Notes: generated by a model from the sequence alone, not told the origin. A DNA stretch of 64,000 nt from an uncultured Caldilineales bacterium (GCA_937907455.1 CALESQ010000076.1:62001-126000), one strand, 5' to 3'; shown: positions 34,172 through 42,617, numbered from the stretch's first letter. A program made the numbers and translations.

Positions 34172-34206
34172 CTCTTCTTACCTCCCTCTCAAAGGACGCA
34201 TATTGT

Positions 34207-35715
34207 ATGAACAAAGTATTGGTTGTGTTGATTGTGATGATAAGCTTGTGTCCGCAGTCAGCCCATAGCGCGGCAAGTCGCCCGGACAAGGTGGCGGCGG
34301 CGCTATGGCAGGCTACCGAAGAGAACCAGAGCGCTGAATTTCTGGTGATTTTGCAGCAACAAACTGATTTGAGCGCGGTTGCGCGGGTGGGTGCGCCCGG
34401 CACGCAGGTGCAGGCTGTGTACGACGCGCTGCGCACCACCGCCCAGCGCAGTCAGAAGCCCTTGCAAGCCTGGCTGCAACGCCGCGGCTTTTCTTATCAG
34501 AGTTTCTATCTGGTGAATATGCTGCGGGTGACGGGCGACCGGGCGCTGTTGTTGGCGCTGGCACAACGGGCTGATGTGGCACGGCTGATAGCCAATCCGG
34601 CTGTGGTGGGCGTTGCGCCTTTGCCCGTGGAGTCAGCGCTCGATACCATGCCGCACGCTGCCGCGGGTATTGAATGGGGTGTGAGTTTTGTGAACGCGCC
34701 GCAGGTTTGGCAGCGTGGCATCACCGGCACAGGGGTGGTGATCGGCGTGCAGGATACCGGCGTGCTGTGGCAGCATCCTGCGTTGCGCGGGCATTACCGC
34801 GGCTGGGATGGGGGCACAGCACACCATGACTTCAACTGGCATAGTGCCGTGGGTATCACCGTGGCCTGCGCCGACCCGGCACAGCCCTGCGATCCGGTAG
34901 GGCATGGCACGCATGTCACCGGTACCGCCGTAGGTGATGATGGCGCGGGCAACCAAATCGGCGTGGCCCCAGGCGCGCAATGGATTGCCTGTCGCAATAT
35001 GGACGATCAGGGACGCGGCTCGCCGGCCAGCTACATCGAATGCTTTGAGTTTTTGCTGGCTCCCTATCCCTTTGGCGGCGACCCACAAACCGCTGGCCGC
35101 CCCGACCTCGGTGCGCAGATCATCAACAATTCGTGGCATTGCCCGCCCAGCGAGGGATGCGACCATTTTACGCTGCAACAGGCGCTGGAGGCCGTGCGCG
35201 CGGCCGGGATCATGCTGGTGGTTTCGGCGGGCAACAATGGTTCGGCCTGCGGCAGTGTGCTCTATCCGCCTGGCACCTACGATGCAGCCTACAGCATCGG
35301 TGCATTCGACAGTGCCGGAGTGATTGCGCCGTTCAGCAGCCGTGGGCCGGTTACGTTCAACGGCAGCGGCCTCAGCAAGCCCGATCTCAGCGCACCGGGT
35401 GTAGCGGTGCGTTCAGCCAGCCCGGGTAACGACTATCGCCTGCTGTCCGGCACTTCCATGGCCGCGCCGCATGTCAGCGGGGTCGTGGCACTGATCTGGT
35501 CAGCCAATCCTGCACTGATCGGCCAGATAGATGCCACCGAGGCGTTGCTCAACCGCACGGCGCGGCCTGTGGCTGACCAAACCTGCGGGCCATCCAACAT
35601 CCCCGGCTACAACCATACGTATGGCTGGGGAGCGGTGGATGCCCTGGCTGCGTTGCGCGCCTCGCAACACGAGTTGTATCTGCCGATGATGTGGCGGCAC
35701 GCGGCACGCCGGTAA
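34207..35715 (+). CDS. Secreted subtilisin-like serine protease (S8)
   Basis: Exported endopeptidase. Signal peptide MNKVLVVLIVMISLCPQSAHSA is followed by an I9-like inhibitor propeptide (about residues 25-140). The catalytic domain has Asp in GVQDTGVLWQHPAL, His in GHGTHVTGT, the oxyanion Asn in SAGNNG and Ser in SGTSMAAPHVSG. Several Cys (ACADPAQPC, CRN, CPPSEGC, CGS) suggest disulfides. 502 residues. AAAGGA lies 11 bases before the ATG. The gene stands alone behind a repeat tract. Confidence 0.93.
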   Translation: MNKVLVVLIVMISLCPQSAHSAASRPDKVAAALWQATEENQSAEFLVILQQQTDLSAVARVGAPGTQVQAVYDALRTTAQRSQKPLQAWLQRRGFSYQSFYLVNMLRVTGDRALLLALAQRADVARLIANPAVVGVAPLPVESALDTMPHAAAGIEWGVSFVNAPQVWQRGITGTGVVIGVQDTGVLWQHPALRGHYRGWDGGTAHHDFNWHSAVGITVACADPAQPCDPVGHGTHVTGTAVGDDGAGNQIGVAPGAQWIACRNMDDQGRGSPASYIECFEFLLAPYPFGGDPQTAGRPDLGAQIINNSWHCPPSEGCDHFTLQQALEAVRAAGIMLVVSAGNNGSACGSVLYPPGTYDAAYSIGAFDSAGVIAPFSSRGPVTFNGSGLSKPDLSAPGVAVRSASPGNDYRLLSGTSMAAPHVSGVVALIWSANPALIGQIDATEALLNRTARPVADQTCGPSNIPGYNHTYGWGAVDALAALRASQHELYLPMMWRHAARR

Positions 35716-35901
35716 TGCAGTTGCTTCATGCACTGATCTGCCGATGGTTTTCTGACTTGGATGGTGTTTATAGTCAATATTTGATAGCTGCATGATAGCT
35801 TTCTGATATTCTCATAGAGTTGTTTACAGCTATAATTGTTTGTCTCAATATTATTTTTTGTTGTCTGATTGATGTTTTGACTGTCGTCGGCTGATTGCCC
35901 T

Positions 35902-36492
35902 ATGCCTTCCTTGCCGCCCTATTTGTTTTCGTTGTTGACTTTGCCTCTGTTGGCGAGCATGAACATCTTTGTGGTCATGCGGCGTCCGCGCGAGCCGCTT
36001 TCGTGGGGATTTACCGGCACACTGATTAGTTTATTCGTCTTCTTCCTGGGCGATGTCATGCAGTATCAGTATGGCATCTCGGTGGAAAGCAGCTTGATGT
36101 GGCAGTATATTGAAAGCCTTGGGGCCAATGGCACAGTGCTGTCGGGGTTGGCATTGATCCTGATATTGCGCAACCGTCGCTTGCTGCGGTGGGAATGGAT
36201 TTTGTTTGTGTTTATCGCTGTGCGGGTGGTTTTTGATATGGTGTGGCTGGGCACTTTCGTTCGCCCTGAGGTGATCCAGACATGCACTAACACCCTGGGC
36301 ATGCCACGGCTCACCTGCCCGCCCGCCGATCGCTGGTCACAGTTTTTCTTTGCCCTGACCGGATTGGCGGTGATTGCGCTGTTTGTCAGCACCGCCTTCA
36401 AGGTTACCGGCCCGCGCCGTCCCATTGTGCGGCGCTATCTGGTGTGGGCTGCTGTGATTGTGGCCCTGAACAGTGTTATTTGGCAGGGGTAG
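35902..36492 (+). CDS. Polytopic membrane protein coupled to a SARP-type regulator
   Basis: 196 residues with about six hydrophobic segments and little soluble sequence (PYLFSLLTLPLLASMNIFVV, WGFTGTLISLFVFFLGDVM, TVLSGLALILILRN, WILFVFIAVRVVFDMVWL, FFALTGLAVIALFVSTAF, YLVWAAVIVALNSVIW). I do not recognise a named family; the layout resembles the membrane sensor halves of some histidine kinases. Its TAG stop shares a base with the GTG start of the next gene (TAGTG), which continues in a different phase with more membrane helices. The two genes therefore probably form one membrane sensor unit; a frameshifted single gene is the alternative. Confidence 0.75.
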   Translation: MPSLPPYLFSLLTLPLLASMNIFVVMRRPREPLSWGFTGTLISLFVFFLGDVMQYQYGISVESSLMWQYIESLGANGTVLSGLALILILRNRRLLRWEWILFVFIAVRVVFDMVWLGTFVRPEVIQTCTNTLGMPRLTCPPADRWSQFFFALTGLAVIALFVSTAFKVTGPRRPIVRRYLVWAAVIVALNSVIWQG

Positions 36493-37625
36493 TGGTCATT
36501 ACCCAGCGCAACAACTCGTTGTTGTGGACCGGCGTAGCTGTTTTAATGGCGCTGGCGGTGCTGATGCGTATGTTTTTGGCGCTGGAGGAGATGGAAACGG
36601 GCGTGCGTTTTCCCACTTTGGGCTGGCAGGCGTTGATGTGGCTGTTTGGCCTGCTGTTAGCTGTTTTTGCCGATCTGGTTTGGAAAAGCATGGAAGCGCC
36701 TGTGCTGACCATGATTGCCCTGGCGGTTGGCATGGCCGGCGGTGGCACGGCGTTGGTCAATTCGTTGTTGCATCACCCGGCCAAAGCCGATGCCTTAGCC
36801 TTTGCCCCGACAGGTGATCTCTCGCTTCAGCGCGCCGCTGTGGCGATGCCTTTCACGTCGTCACAGCCATTGGAAGCAGTGACATCCGATCCCTATGTCT
36901 TGCGCGTTTTCTTGTTTGGCCCCATGCGTGTGGTGCGTCAGGGAGAAAGTTTGGCCAACACGGCCGAAGTATGGCGGTCGGGCAAAACACGTTCGTTACT
37001 GGTGTTGCTGGCTCTGCGCCGCCATAACGGAGTGACGGCCTTTGACATTGCCGAAGCGTTGTGGCCGACCGGCGCGGAGATGGATGGCGATGCTGATCGC
37101 AAAAGTCAATCAGCTATGCGCAGCTATCTTTCTACCTTGCGTCGCGTGCTGGACCCCGAACCGCGCAGCGATCAGCCGCGCATTGTGCGTGATGGTGAAC
37201 GCTATTTCCTGCGCAGCGAAGGACTTTGGCTGGATTTGTGGGAGTTCGAGACGCTGGTAGAGCAGGCCGAGAAGCTGACTGCCAGTGCCGCTTTCGCCGA
37301 GGCGCTGGCCTGCTGGCAACAAGCTGTGGCGCTCTACTCGCCTGAAGGACTGCTGCCCGATGAGATGAATCTGCCTGCCGAGATCATCGAGCTTATGCGA
37401 CAACGTACCCAACGCTGTTATTTGAAGGGACTGCGCATCCTGGCGCACGCCGAAGCCATAGATGAACGGGCTGTGACACTGTGGGAGGCACTCAATCAGG
37501 CGGACCCGTTCGACAACGAAGCCTTGCGCTGGCTAGTGAGTCATTATCAGAACACCAGCGACCGGCGCAAACTGCTTGAGCTGCTGCAACACCATCCGGA
37601 TGCGCAACGGCTGCTTAAAAGATAG
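36492..37625 (+). CDS. Membrane-anchored SARP/BTAD-type transcriptional regulator
   Basis: 377 residues from the GTG at 36492. Three membrane helices (LLWTGVAVLMALAVLMRMFL, WQALMWLFGLLLAVFADLVW, VLTMIALAVGMAGGGTALVNSLL) come first. Then an OmpR-like winged helix (LRVFLFGPMRVVRQGESL...RSGKTRSLLVLLALRRHNGVTAFDIAEALWP) and a bacterial transcriptional activation domain of helical repeats (LWLDLWEFETLVEQAEKL... to the end). SARP proteins are normally soluble; this one is tethered and may respond to a membrane signal through its partner at 35902. A strong terminator follows. Confidence 0.82.
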   Translation: MVITQRNNSLLWTGVAVLMALAVLMRMFLALEEMETGVRFPTLGWQALMWLFGLLLAVFADLVWKSMEAPVLTMIALAVGMAGGGTALVNSLLHHPAKADALAFAPTGDLSLQRAAVAMPFTSSQPLEAVTSDPYVLRVFLFGPMRVVRQGESLANTAEVWRSGKTRSLLVLLALRRHNGVTAFDIAEALWPTGAEMDGDADRKSQSAMRSYLSTLRRVLDPEPRSDQPRIVRDGERYFLRSEGLWLDLWEFETLVEQAEKLTASAAFAEALACWQQAVALYSPEGLLPDEMNLPAEIIELMRQRTQRCYLKGLRILAHAEAIDERAVTLWEALNQADPFDNEALRWLVSHYQNTSDRRKLLELLQHHPDAQRLLKR

Positions 37626-37729
37626 CGCATTGCTGCGGCCGGTCTCTTCAGCGGTTCGTACTCCCTGAAACACGCTACTTTGCGCTGCTTTTATCCCTGA
37701 TTTTACCGCTGTGACCGTCTCAGGTAGCG

Positions 37730-37780
37730 AAAACCTCACTGACAGCATGGATAGCTTGCTGCCAGTGAGGTTTTGTTTTT
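37730..37780 (+). terminator. Intrinsic terminator of the SARP operon
   Basis: AAAACCTCACTG (37730-37741) pairs with CAGTGAGGTTTT (37763-37774), with an inner AGCA/TGCT stem, followed by GTTTTT. Confidence 0.88.
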
Positions 37781-37844
37781 CGTGATTGTTGAAATTGCTC
37801 TTCCAGGTAGCAATTTCGTAACAACATGGCGTTATAATAGCGTT

Positions 37845-37997
37845 ATTGATAGGGGCTAACTCTTGCTGGATTTGGTGCAATTTTAGGCTGAGGGGGAACT
37901 AAAAGAAGTGGCTTTGATCAATGGTCTGGTTAAAGCAACTGCATCGCAACCACAGAGCCATCCTTATCACCGAGGCCAGCACAAGCTGGCCTTTTGG
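37845..37997 (+). ncRNA. Candidate small RNA of about 150 bases
   Basis: A TATAAT box (37833-37838, weak -35) lies upstream and an intrinsic terminator closes the unit: GGCCAGC (37974-37980), loop ACAA, GCTGGCC (37985-37991), TTTT. A GAGGGGGAAC stretch inside could bind ribosomes, but the frame behind it runs through the terminator. Confidence 0.3.
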
Positions 37998-38049
37998 TTT
38001 GCGGGGATCGAGTTTTTCTACGTACTTCAAATGGGCTTATCCATTTTGC

Positions 38050-38883
38050 CTAAGGCCAAATTTCTACCCCAGCCGCAGCAAACAGCGGCTGGGCAGCGGC
38101 CTGATCCTGCGCGGGGCTGGCAGGCAACGGAACCAGCACGGCATCGTGCCCCGCGGCACTCAGCCGTTGATTGGCCGCTGCGCAGGCTGCGGCGTCCCAG
38201 CCCAGCCTGCCAATTAGCCGTGTTTGCGCAGTAACGCGGCGCACGTTGAAATCTTCCAGCAGGGCACGCAGGCTAAACTGGCCCGGTGCTGTGCCGGCTC
38301 CTTCATCCGGTGCGGCAAAACTTAACAAGGCGTTGGGTTGAGCAAAGGCTAAAATGCGGCTTGCTGCACCCGGCGCACCCATCGCCAGGGCAATGGTTGG
38401 GCGCCGCGCTGCGGCCAGCACCTGCACCGCACGCGCGCAGTCGGTGAGTGAGTGCGCCATACCCACCACCTTCACCACATCGGCTCCGGCGGCCCATAGT
38501 GCAGCAGCCTGCGCAGCCAGATCGTTCGGCATGGCGGCGAAGTTGTGTTGTGACAAAATTATGCGGGTGCGGCTGCGGTCAAACTGCGGCAGCACGGCAG
38601 CGGCATCCCCTTCCAGGTCTACATAATCTGCACCAAGCTGCGCAGCCTGACGCAACAGCTTGAGTCTGGCGGCTTCACTGCCGGGCCATCGGCCTCCTTC
38701 GCGCGGGGGACGGCAGGTGATAATCACCGGTAGGGGGCGGTCGGCCAGCAGTGCAGGCAGATCAAATTCCTGCATTAAATCCAGGCGCAGTTCTGCCAGA
38801 TCGGCGCGACCAACGGCTTGCTGCATGGCCCGACGGGCCGCTGTGGTGGTGGGTTCAGCCAAAGCCAAAGCAATTAGAGTCAT
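38050..38883 (-). CDS. aroD: Type I 3-dehydroquinate dehydratase with degenerate shikimate-dehydrogenase-like tail
   Basis: Third step of the shikimate pathway: dehydroquinate to dehydroshikimate through a Schiff base. ELRLDLM, ITCRPPREGG, the catalytic His in LSQHNF, the Schiff-base Lys in ADVVKVV and the closing GTAPGQFSLRALLEDF are all present, so the dehydratase should be active. About 60 further residues follow: VTAQTRLIGRLGWDAAACAAANQRLSAAGHDAVLVPLP resembles the start of AroE, but the shikimate-binding HSxSP motif and the rest of AroE are missing. This looks like the remnant of an AroDE fusion. ATG at 38883 gives MTLIALALAE; 277 residues. Confidence 0.9.
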   Translation of the reverse strand: MTLIALALAEPTTTAARRAMQQAVGRADLAELRLDLMQEFDLPALLADRPLPVIITCRPPREGGRWPGSEAARLKLLRQAAQLGADYVDLEGDAAAVLPQFDRSRTRIILSQHNFAAMPNDLAAQAAALWAAGADVVKVVGMAHSLTDCARAVQVLAAARRPTIALAMGAPGAASRILAFAQPNALLSFAAPDEGAGTAPGQFSLRALLEDFNVRRVTAQTRLIGRLGWDAAACAAANQRLSAAGHDAVLVPLPASPAQDQAAAQPLFAAAGVEIWP

Positions 38884-39000
38884 GGGATGATTGTAGCTTG
38901 GGCTGCGACAACACGCAAGCGGATAGTTTAGCGATGGGTGCGCTGGTCTTGCGCACCTGGACTTGACAACATGCCGCTTTCGCATTCATAATTTGAGTTG

Positions 39001-39545
39001 GCGCTCTATCCGGCTCTGGCCGGTCCCTGCGGGATGGTTCCCAATCTCCAGACCGTGCCAGTGTGCTTGCGGACTCGGTCTGGAGACCGGCCGCAGCATG
39101 GACGTGTGCTTGCGGACTCGGTCTGGAGACCGGCCGCAGCATAGGAAGCATCCCGCGGAGACCGGCCGCAGCATAGGAATTACCCCGCGGAGACCGGCCG
39201 CAGCATGCAGGACTTATTCGCTCTGGCCGGTCCCTGCGGGATGGTTCCCAATCTCCAGACCGTGCCAGTGTGCTTGCGGACTCGGTCTGGAGACCGGCCG
39301 CAGCATGGGAAGCATCCCGCGGAGACCGGCCGCAGCAAAGGAATTACCCCGCGGAGACCGGCCGCAGCATGGACGTGTGCTTGCGGACTCGGTCTGGAGA
39401 CCGGCCGCAGCATAGGAATTACTCCGCGGAGACCGGCCGCAGCATAGGAATTACTCCGCGGAGACCGGCCGCAGCATAGGAATTACTCCGCGGAGACCGG
39501 CCGCAGCATAGGAATCATCCCGCGGAGACCGGCCGCAGCATACAT
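39001..39545 (+). repeat. 32-bp unit repeat array with a 207-bp internal duplication
   Basis: Twelve copies of GAGACCGGCCGCAGCA, mostly in 32-bp units that also contain the palindrome CTCCGCGGAG or a close variant. The block starting CTCTGGCCGGTCCCTGCGGG at 39014 recurs at 39221, 207 bases later. The long blocks contain the reverse-oriented dispersed repeat (CCCAATCTCCAGACC). There are no unique spacers, so it is not CRISPR. The array ends 18 bases before the DtxR-type gene. Confidence 0.92.
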
Positions 39546-39562
39546 TTGATACTTTTTTTGAT

Positions 39563-40249
39563 ATGGATACTCAGCAATTACCCGAAGCGATGAGCGAAAG
39601 CGTTGAAATGTACCTGCTGCGCGTTGCCCTCCTGCAAGAGGATGACCGCCCGGTGCCTATCTCCGCGCTGGCCGAGGAAATGACGGTATCGCCAGTGTCG
39701 GCTAACCAGATGTGTCGCAAGCTGGAAGAACGTGGGCTGGTACATTACGAGCCTTACAAAGGGGTGACGCTTACCCTGAACGGCGAGGCGCTGGCTATGC
39801 GTGTGCTGCGCAAGCGCCGTTTGTGGGAGGTGCTGCTGGCCGATAAACTAGGCTTAGGCCCCGCTCAGGCCGAGGATATTGCTTGCCGCTTCGAGCATGT
39901 CACCCCAGACTGGCTGGGCGAACGTCTGGCCGATTTTCTTGGCAATCCGACCTATAGCCCGCAGCAAGAGCCGATCCCCCCGAGTATTGGGGTAGCCGTG
40001 CGCCGGCCGCGTTTGATGCTGGCCGCGTTGGGGCTTAATCAGCCGGCGCAGGTGGGGCGGGTGCTGGCCGAGGATGCTACGCGCGAGTTTCTACGCAGTC
40101 ATGGCTTGCAGCCCGGTGCGTCTGTGCGTGTGTTGGCATTGGCTGATGCCGGTGCTTTGCTGGTGGAAAGCAACGGGGATCGGCTGATGATTGGCGCCGA
40201 GCTGGCGCAGCAGATTGAGGTGATCACGGCGCGGGCGGTGAAGCCCTGA
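39563..40249 (+). CDS. DtxR/MntR-family metal-dependent transcriptional regulator
   Basis: 228 residues. N-terminal winged helix (EMYLLRVALLQEDDRPVPISALAEEMTVSPVSANQMCRKLEERGLVHYEPYKGVTLT), a helical metal-binding/dimerisation domain (ALAMRVLRKRRLWEVLLADKLGLGPAQAEDIACRFEHV) and a C-terminal FeoA/SH3-like domain (LRSHGLQPGASVRVLALADAGALLVE). Members sense Fe(II) or Mn(II) and repress uptake genes. No metal transporter is adjacent. The repeat array directly upstream leaves almost no room for a normal promoter, and no ribosome-binding site is clear before the ATG. Confidence 0.9.
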   Translation: MDTQQLPEAMSESVEMYLLRVALLQEDDRPVPISALAEEMTVSPVSANQMCRKLEERGLVHYEPYKGVTLTLNGEALAMRVLRKRRLWEVLLADKLGLGPAQAEDIACRFEHVTPDWLGERLADFLGNPTYSPQQEPIPPSIGVAVRRPRLMLAALGLNQPAQVGRVLAEDATREFLRSHGLQPGASVRVLALADAGALLVESNGDRLMIGAELAQQIEVITARAVKP

Positions 40250-40261
40250 ACCGCTGGAAGC

Positions 40262-40317
40262 AAACCATAAAAAAGCGTGGCCGGTGTATCTACCGCGCCA
40301 CGCTTTTTTTATGGTTG
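40262..40317. terminator. Bidirectional terminator between dtxR-type gene and dnaK
   Basis: AAAAAAGCGTGGC (40269-40281) pairs with GCCACGCTTTTTT (40297-40309), and the pairing continues outward (AACCAT/ATGGTT). A- and T-runs flank it on both strands, serving both convergent genes. Confidence 0.92.
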
Positions 40318-40331
40318 ATTGCCGCTATGGC

Positions 40332-42215
40332 CTAAACCGTGCGGAACTCGCCCTCAACCACATCATCTTCTGGGGTGGCAGAGGTGGGGCCATGTTGGCC
40401 GTTGCCGTTGGGCTGGTTGTAAGCCTGCTCGCTCAGACGATAGCTGGCCTGTTGCACGCGTTGCATAGCCTCACGAATGGCGTTGGCATCCTCACCGCGT
40501 AGCGCAGTGCGCAGATCGCTCACCAGGGTTTCGATGCCCTGGCGGTCACTTTCACTGATTTTGCCGCCCTCGGCAAGGTCATGCAAACTGTTGTCCACGC
40601 TGTAGGCCAGGGCGTCGCCTTCATTGCGCGCTTCAATCAGCTTGCGGCGACGCTCGTCGCTGCTTTTGTTGATCTCAGCTTCGCGCACCATACGCTCTAC
40701 TTCAGCCTTTTGCAGGTTAGTGGAGGCGGTGATGGTGACGCTTTGCTGCTTGCCGGTGGCCTTGTCCTGCGCGCTGACGTGCAGAATGCCGTTGGCGTCA
40801 ATATCGAACACAACTTCGATTTGTGGCAGGCCGCGCGGAGCCGCGGGAATGCCTTCCAGGTTGAACTGCCCCAGGCTGACATTGTCGGCAGCCAGCGGAC
40901 GCTCTCCTTGCAGCACGTGTACCGTTACCGCGGTCTGGTTGTCATCGGCGGTGCTGAACACCTGGCTGCGTCGGGCGGGAATGGTGGTGTTGCGCTCGAT
41001 GATCGGCGTCAGCACGCCACCCAGTGTTTCCAGGCCCAAAGTCAGCGGGGTTACATCCAGCAGCAGTACGTCCTTGACATCGCCTGTCAGCACGCCACCC
41101 TGCAAGGCCGCACCAATGGCTACCACTTCATCAGGGTTGACGCCTTTGTGTGGCTCTTTGCCACCGGTCAGTGAGCGTACCAGTTCCTGCACCATCGGCA
41201 TACGTGTAGCGCCGCCCACCAGCACCACCTCATCAATCTGCTGCGCCGAGAGTTTGGCATCACGCAGTGCTGCCTCGAAAGGCGCTTTCAGCCGTGCCGT
41301 AAGCTGCCCGCTGAGCTGCTCAAACTTGCTGCGGCTGATGGAAAGCTGCAAGTGCTTCGGCCCGTTGGCATCGGCGGTGATGAAGGGCAGGTTCACCTCG
41401 GTCTCCAGCACGCTTGATAGCTCGATCTTGGCCTTTTCTGCAGCCTCCTTCAGGCGCTGCAAGGCCTGGCGGTCGCTGCGCAGGTCAATTCCTTCCTGCT
41501 GTCGGAACTGCTCGGCAATGTAGTCTACCAACACCTGATCGTAGTCATCGCCGCCGAGATGAGTATCACCCGCGGTGGCTTTCACTTCCACCACACCATC
41601 ACCTACTTCCAGCACCGAGACATCGAAGGTGCCGCCACCCAGGTCAAACACCAGGATAGTTTCGTTAGCCTTTTTGTCTAGGCCATAGGCCAGCGCGGCT
41701 GCGGTCGGCTCGTTGATAATGCGCAGCACCTCAAGACCGGCGATTTTGCCCGCGTCTTTAGTGGCCTGTCGTTGACTATCGTTGAAATAGGCCGGTACAG
41801 TGATAACCGCTTGCGTCACCGGTTCGCCCAGGTAAGCTTCGGCATCCGCCTTCAGCTTGCCCAGGATCATGGCGCTAAGCTCCTGCGGTGAAAAGGTTTT
41901 GTTCTTCAGCGGAATGCGCACGCGCACATCGTCGGCAGGCCCTTCCACCAGTTCATAAGATACATGTTCGCCGCGGGCTTCATCATAGCGGCGGCCCATA
42001 AAGCGTTTGATGCTGGCTACGGTGTTTTCCGGGTTAATCACAGCCTGGCGGCGGGCGGTTTGGCCCACCAGACGCTCGCCGCTTTTCACAAATGCAGCTA
42101 CCGACGGTGTGGTGCGGCTGCCTTCAGCGTTGGGGATCACTACCGCATCGCCGTTTTCTACAACTGCTACCACTGAATTCGTAGTTCCGAGGTCAATTCC
42201 TACAATCTTGTTCAT
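40332..42215 (-). CDS. dnaK: Chaperone DnaK (Hsp70)
   Basis: ATP-driven protein-folding chaperone. KIVGIDLGTTNSVVAV, VITVPAYFNDSQRQATKDAG, IINEPTAAALAYGLDKK, VFDLGGGTFDVSVLEV and VLVGGATRMPMVQ are the standard nucleotide-binding motifs; DVTPLTLGLETLGGV begins the peptide-binding part. 627 residues, normal. GGAG lies 9 bases before the ATG at 42215. No grpE, dnaJ or hrcA is adjacent, and no CIRCE element (TTAGCACTC-N9-GAGTGCTAA) is seen upstream, so heat regulation differs or the gene is a separate copy. Confidence 0.97.
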   Translation of the reverse strand: MNKIVGIDLGTTNSVVAVVENGDAVVIPNAEGSRTTPSVAAFVKSGERLVGQTARRQAVINPENTVASIKRFMGRRYDEARGEHVSYELVEGPADDVRVRIPLKNKTFSPQELSAMILGKLKADAEAYLGEPVTQAVITVPAYFNDSQRQATKDAGKIAGLEVLRIINEPTAAALAYGLDKKANETILVFDLGGGTFDVSVLEVGDGVVEVKATAGDTHLGGDDYDQVLVDYIAEQFRQQEGIDLRSDRQALQRLKEAAEKAKIELSSVLETEVNLPFITADANGPKHLQLSISRSKFEQLSGQLTARLKAPFEAALRDAKLSAQQIDEVVLVGGATRMPMVQELVRSLTGGKEPHKGVNPDEVVAIGAALQGGVLTGDVKDVLLLDVTPLTLGLETLGGVLTPIIERNTTIPARRSQVFSTADDNQTAVTVHVLQGERPLAADNVSLGQFNLEGIPAAPRGLPQIEVVFDIDANGILHVSAQDKATGKQQSVTITASTNLQKAEVERMVREAEINKSSDERRRKLIEARNEGDALAYSVDNSLHDLAEGGKISESDRQGIETLVSDLRTALRGEDANAIREAMQRVQQASYRLSEQAYNQPNGNGQHGPTSATPEDDVVEGEFRTV

Positions 42216-42327
42216 GAGAATTTCTCCGTTTGTTAGGTTGGCAGGGTGAAGAGTTAAGAGTTGAGAATTGATAAACAACTGGTAAATGATTAACGACCGA
42301 AGACCGGATGACAAAGTACACATATTT

Positions 42328-42410
42328 ACTTTTTCTTTGTCTACTTGTCTACTTCTTCCTTGTCTACTTTTCCCTTGTCTACCTGTCTACTTCTTCCTTA
42401 CCTGTTTCTT
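42328..42410 (-). repeat. 8-bp tandem repeat locus D
   Basis: Reverse-strand version of the AGGTAGAC family: repeated TTGTCTAC/TGTCTACT with CTTCC interruptions. Lies between dnaK and lexA. Confidence 0.75.
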
Positions 42411-42516
42411 TCTTTTCTCTTACTATAACACTGCTGTATTAGAGCAGTATCGGCGAAGTGTTGGAAATGTATTAGCGTCATGGGTTGGGATATGGGCTTG
42501 CGATACATTTGGGAAT

Positions 42517-42560
42517 TTGACTAGAACAATAGTTCGTGGTATCATTGCGAACAGATATTC
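42517..42560 (+). promoter_or_regulatory. lexA promoter with two SOS boxes
   Basis: TTGACT (42517-42522), a 17-base spacer and TATCAT (42540-42545). The spacer contains GAACAATAGTTC (42524-42535), a perfect match to the Bacillus-type SOS core GAAC-N4-GTTC. A second near-match, GAACAGATATTC (42549-42560), is centred 25 bp downstream. LexA should repress its own gene here. Confidence 0.85.
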
Positions 42561-42617
42561 TAAACCGTCTTCGCCGCCTACTATAGGCCGCCCACTTCCA
42601 GATTGTCGAGGTGTCCG

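Larger units (their letters stand above)
37626..38049. other. Intergenic region with terminator and a candidate small transcript
   Basis: Holds the SARP terminator (37730-37780), a TATAAT at 37833-37838 and a second terminator-like hairpin at 37974-37995. Short plus-strand frames from 37908 run through that hairpin and into the antisense of aroD, so they are not accepted as genes. Confidence 0.6.
42216..42617. other. Divergent intergenic region between dnaK and lexA
   Basis: Contains repeat locus D (42328-42410), then the lexA promoter with two LexA boxes. The remaining bases near dnaK show no recognised element. Confidence 0.7.

Noticed and set aside
37908..38234. Two overlapping short frames before aroD
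   Set aside because: They read through a perfect terminator hairpin and into the aroD antisense.
38963..39415. 150-codon plus-strand frame over the repeat array
   Set aside because: It only translates the GC-rich repeats, shows no family pattern and lacks a ribosome-binding site.
39059..39540. Possible CRISPR array
   Set aside because: Units are contiguous and near-identical over their full 32 bases; there are no unique spacers and no cas genes.
42216..42300. CIRCE heat-shock operator upstream of dnaK
   Set aside because: No TTAGCACTC-N9-GAGTGCTAA-like inverted repeat is present.
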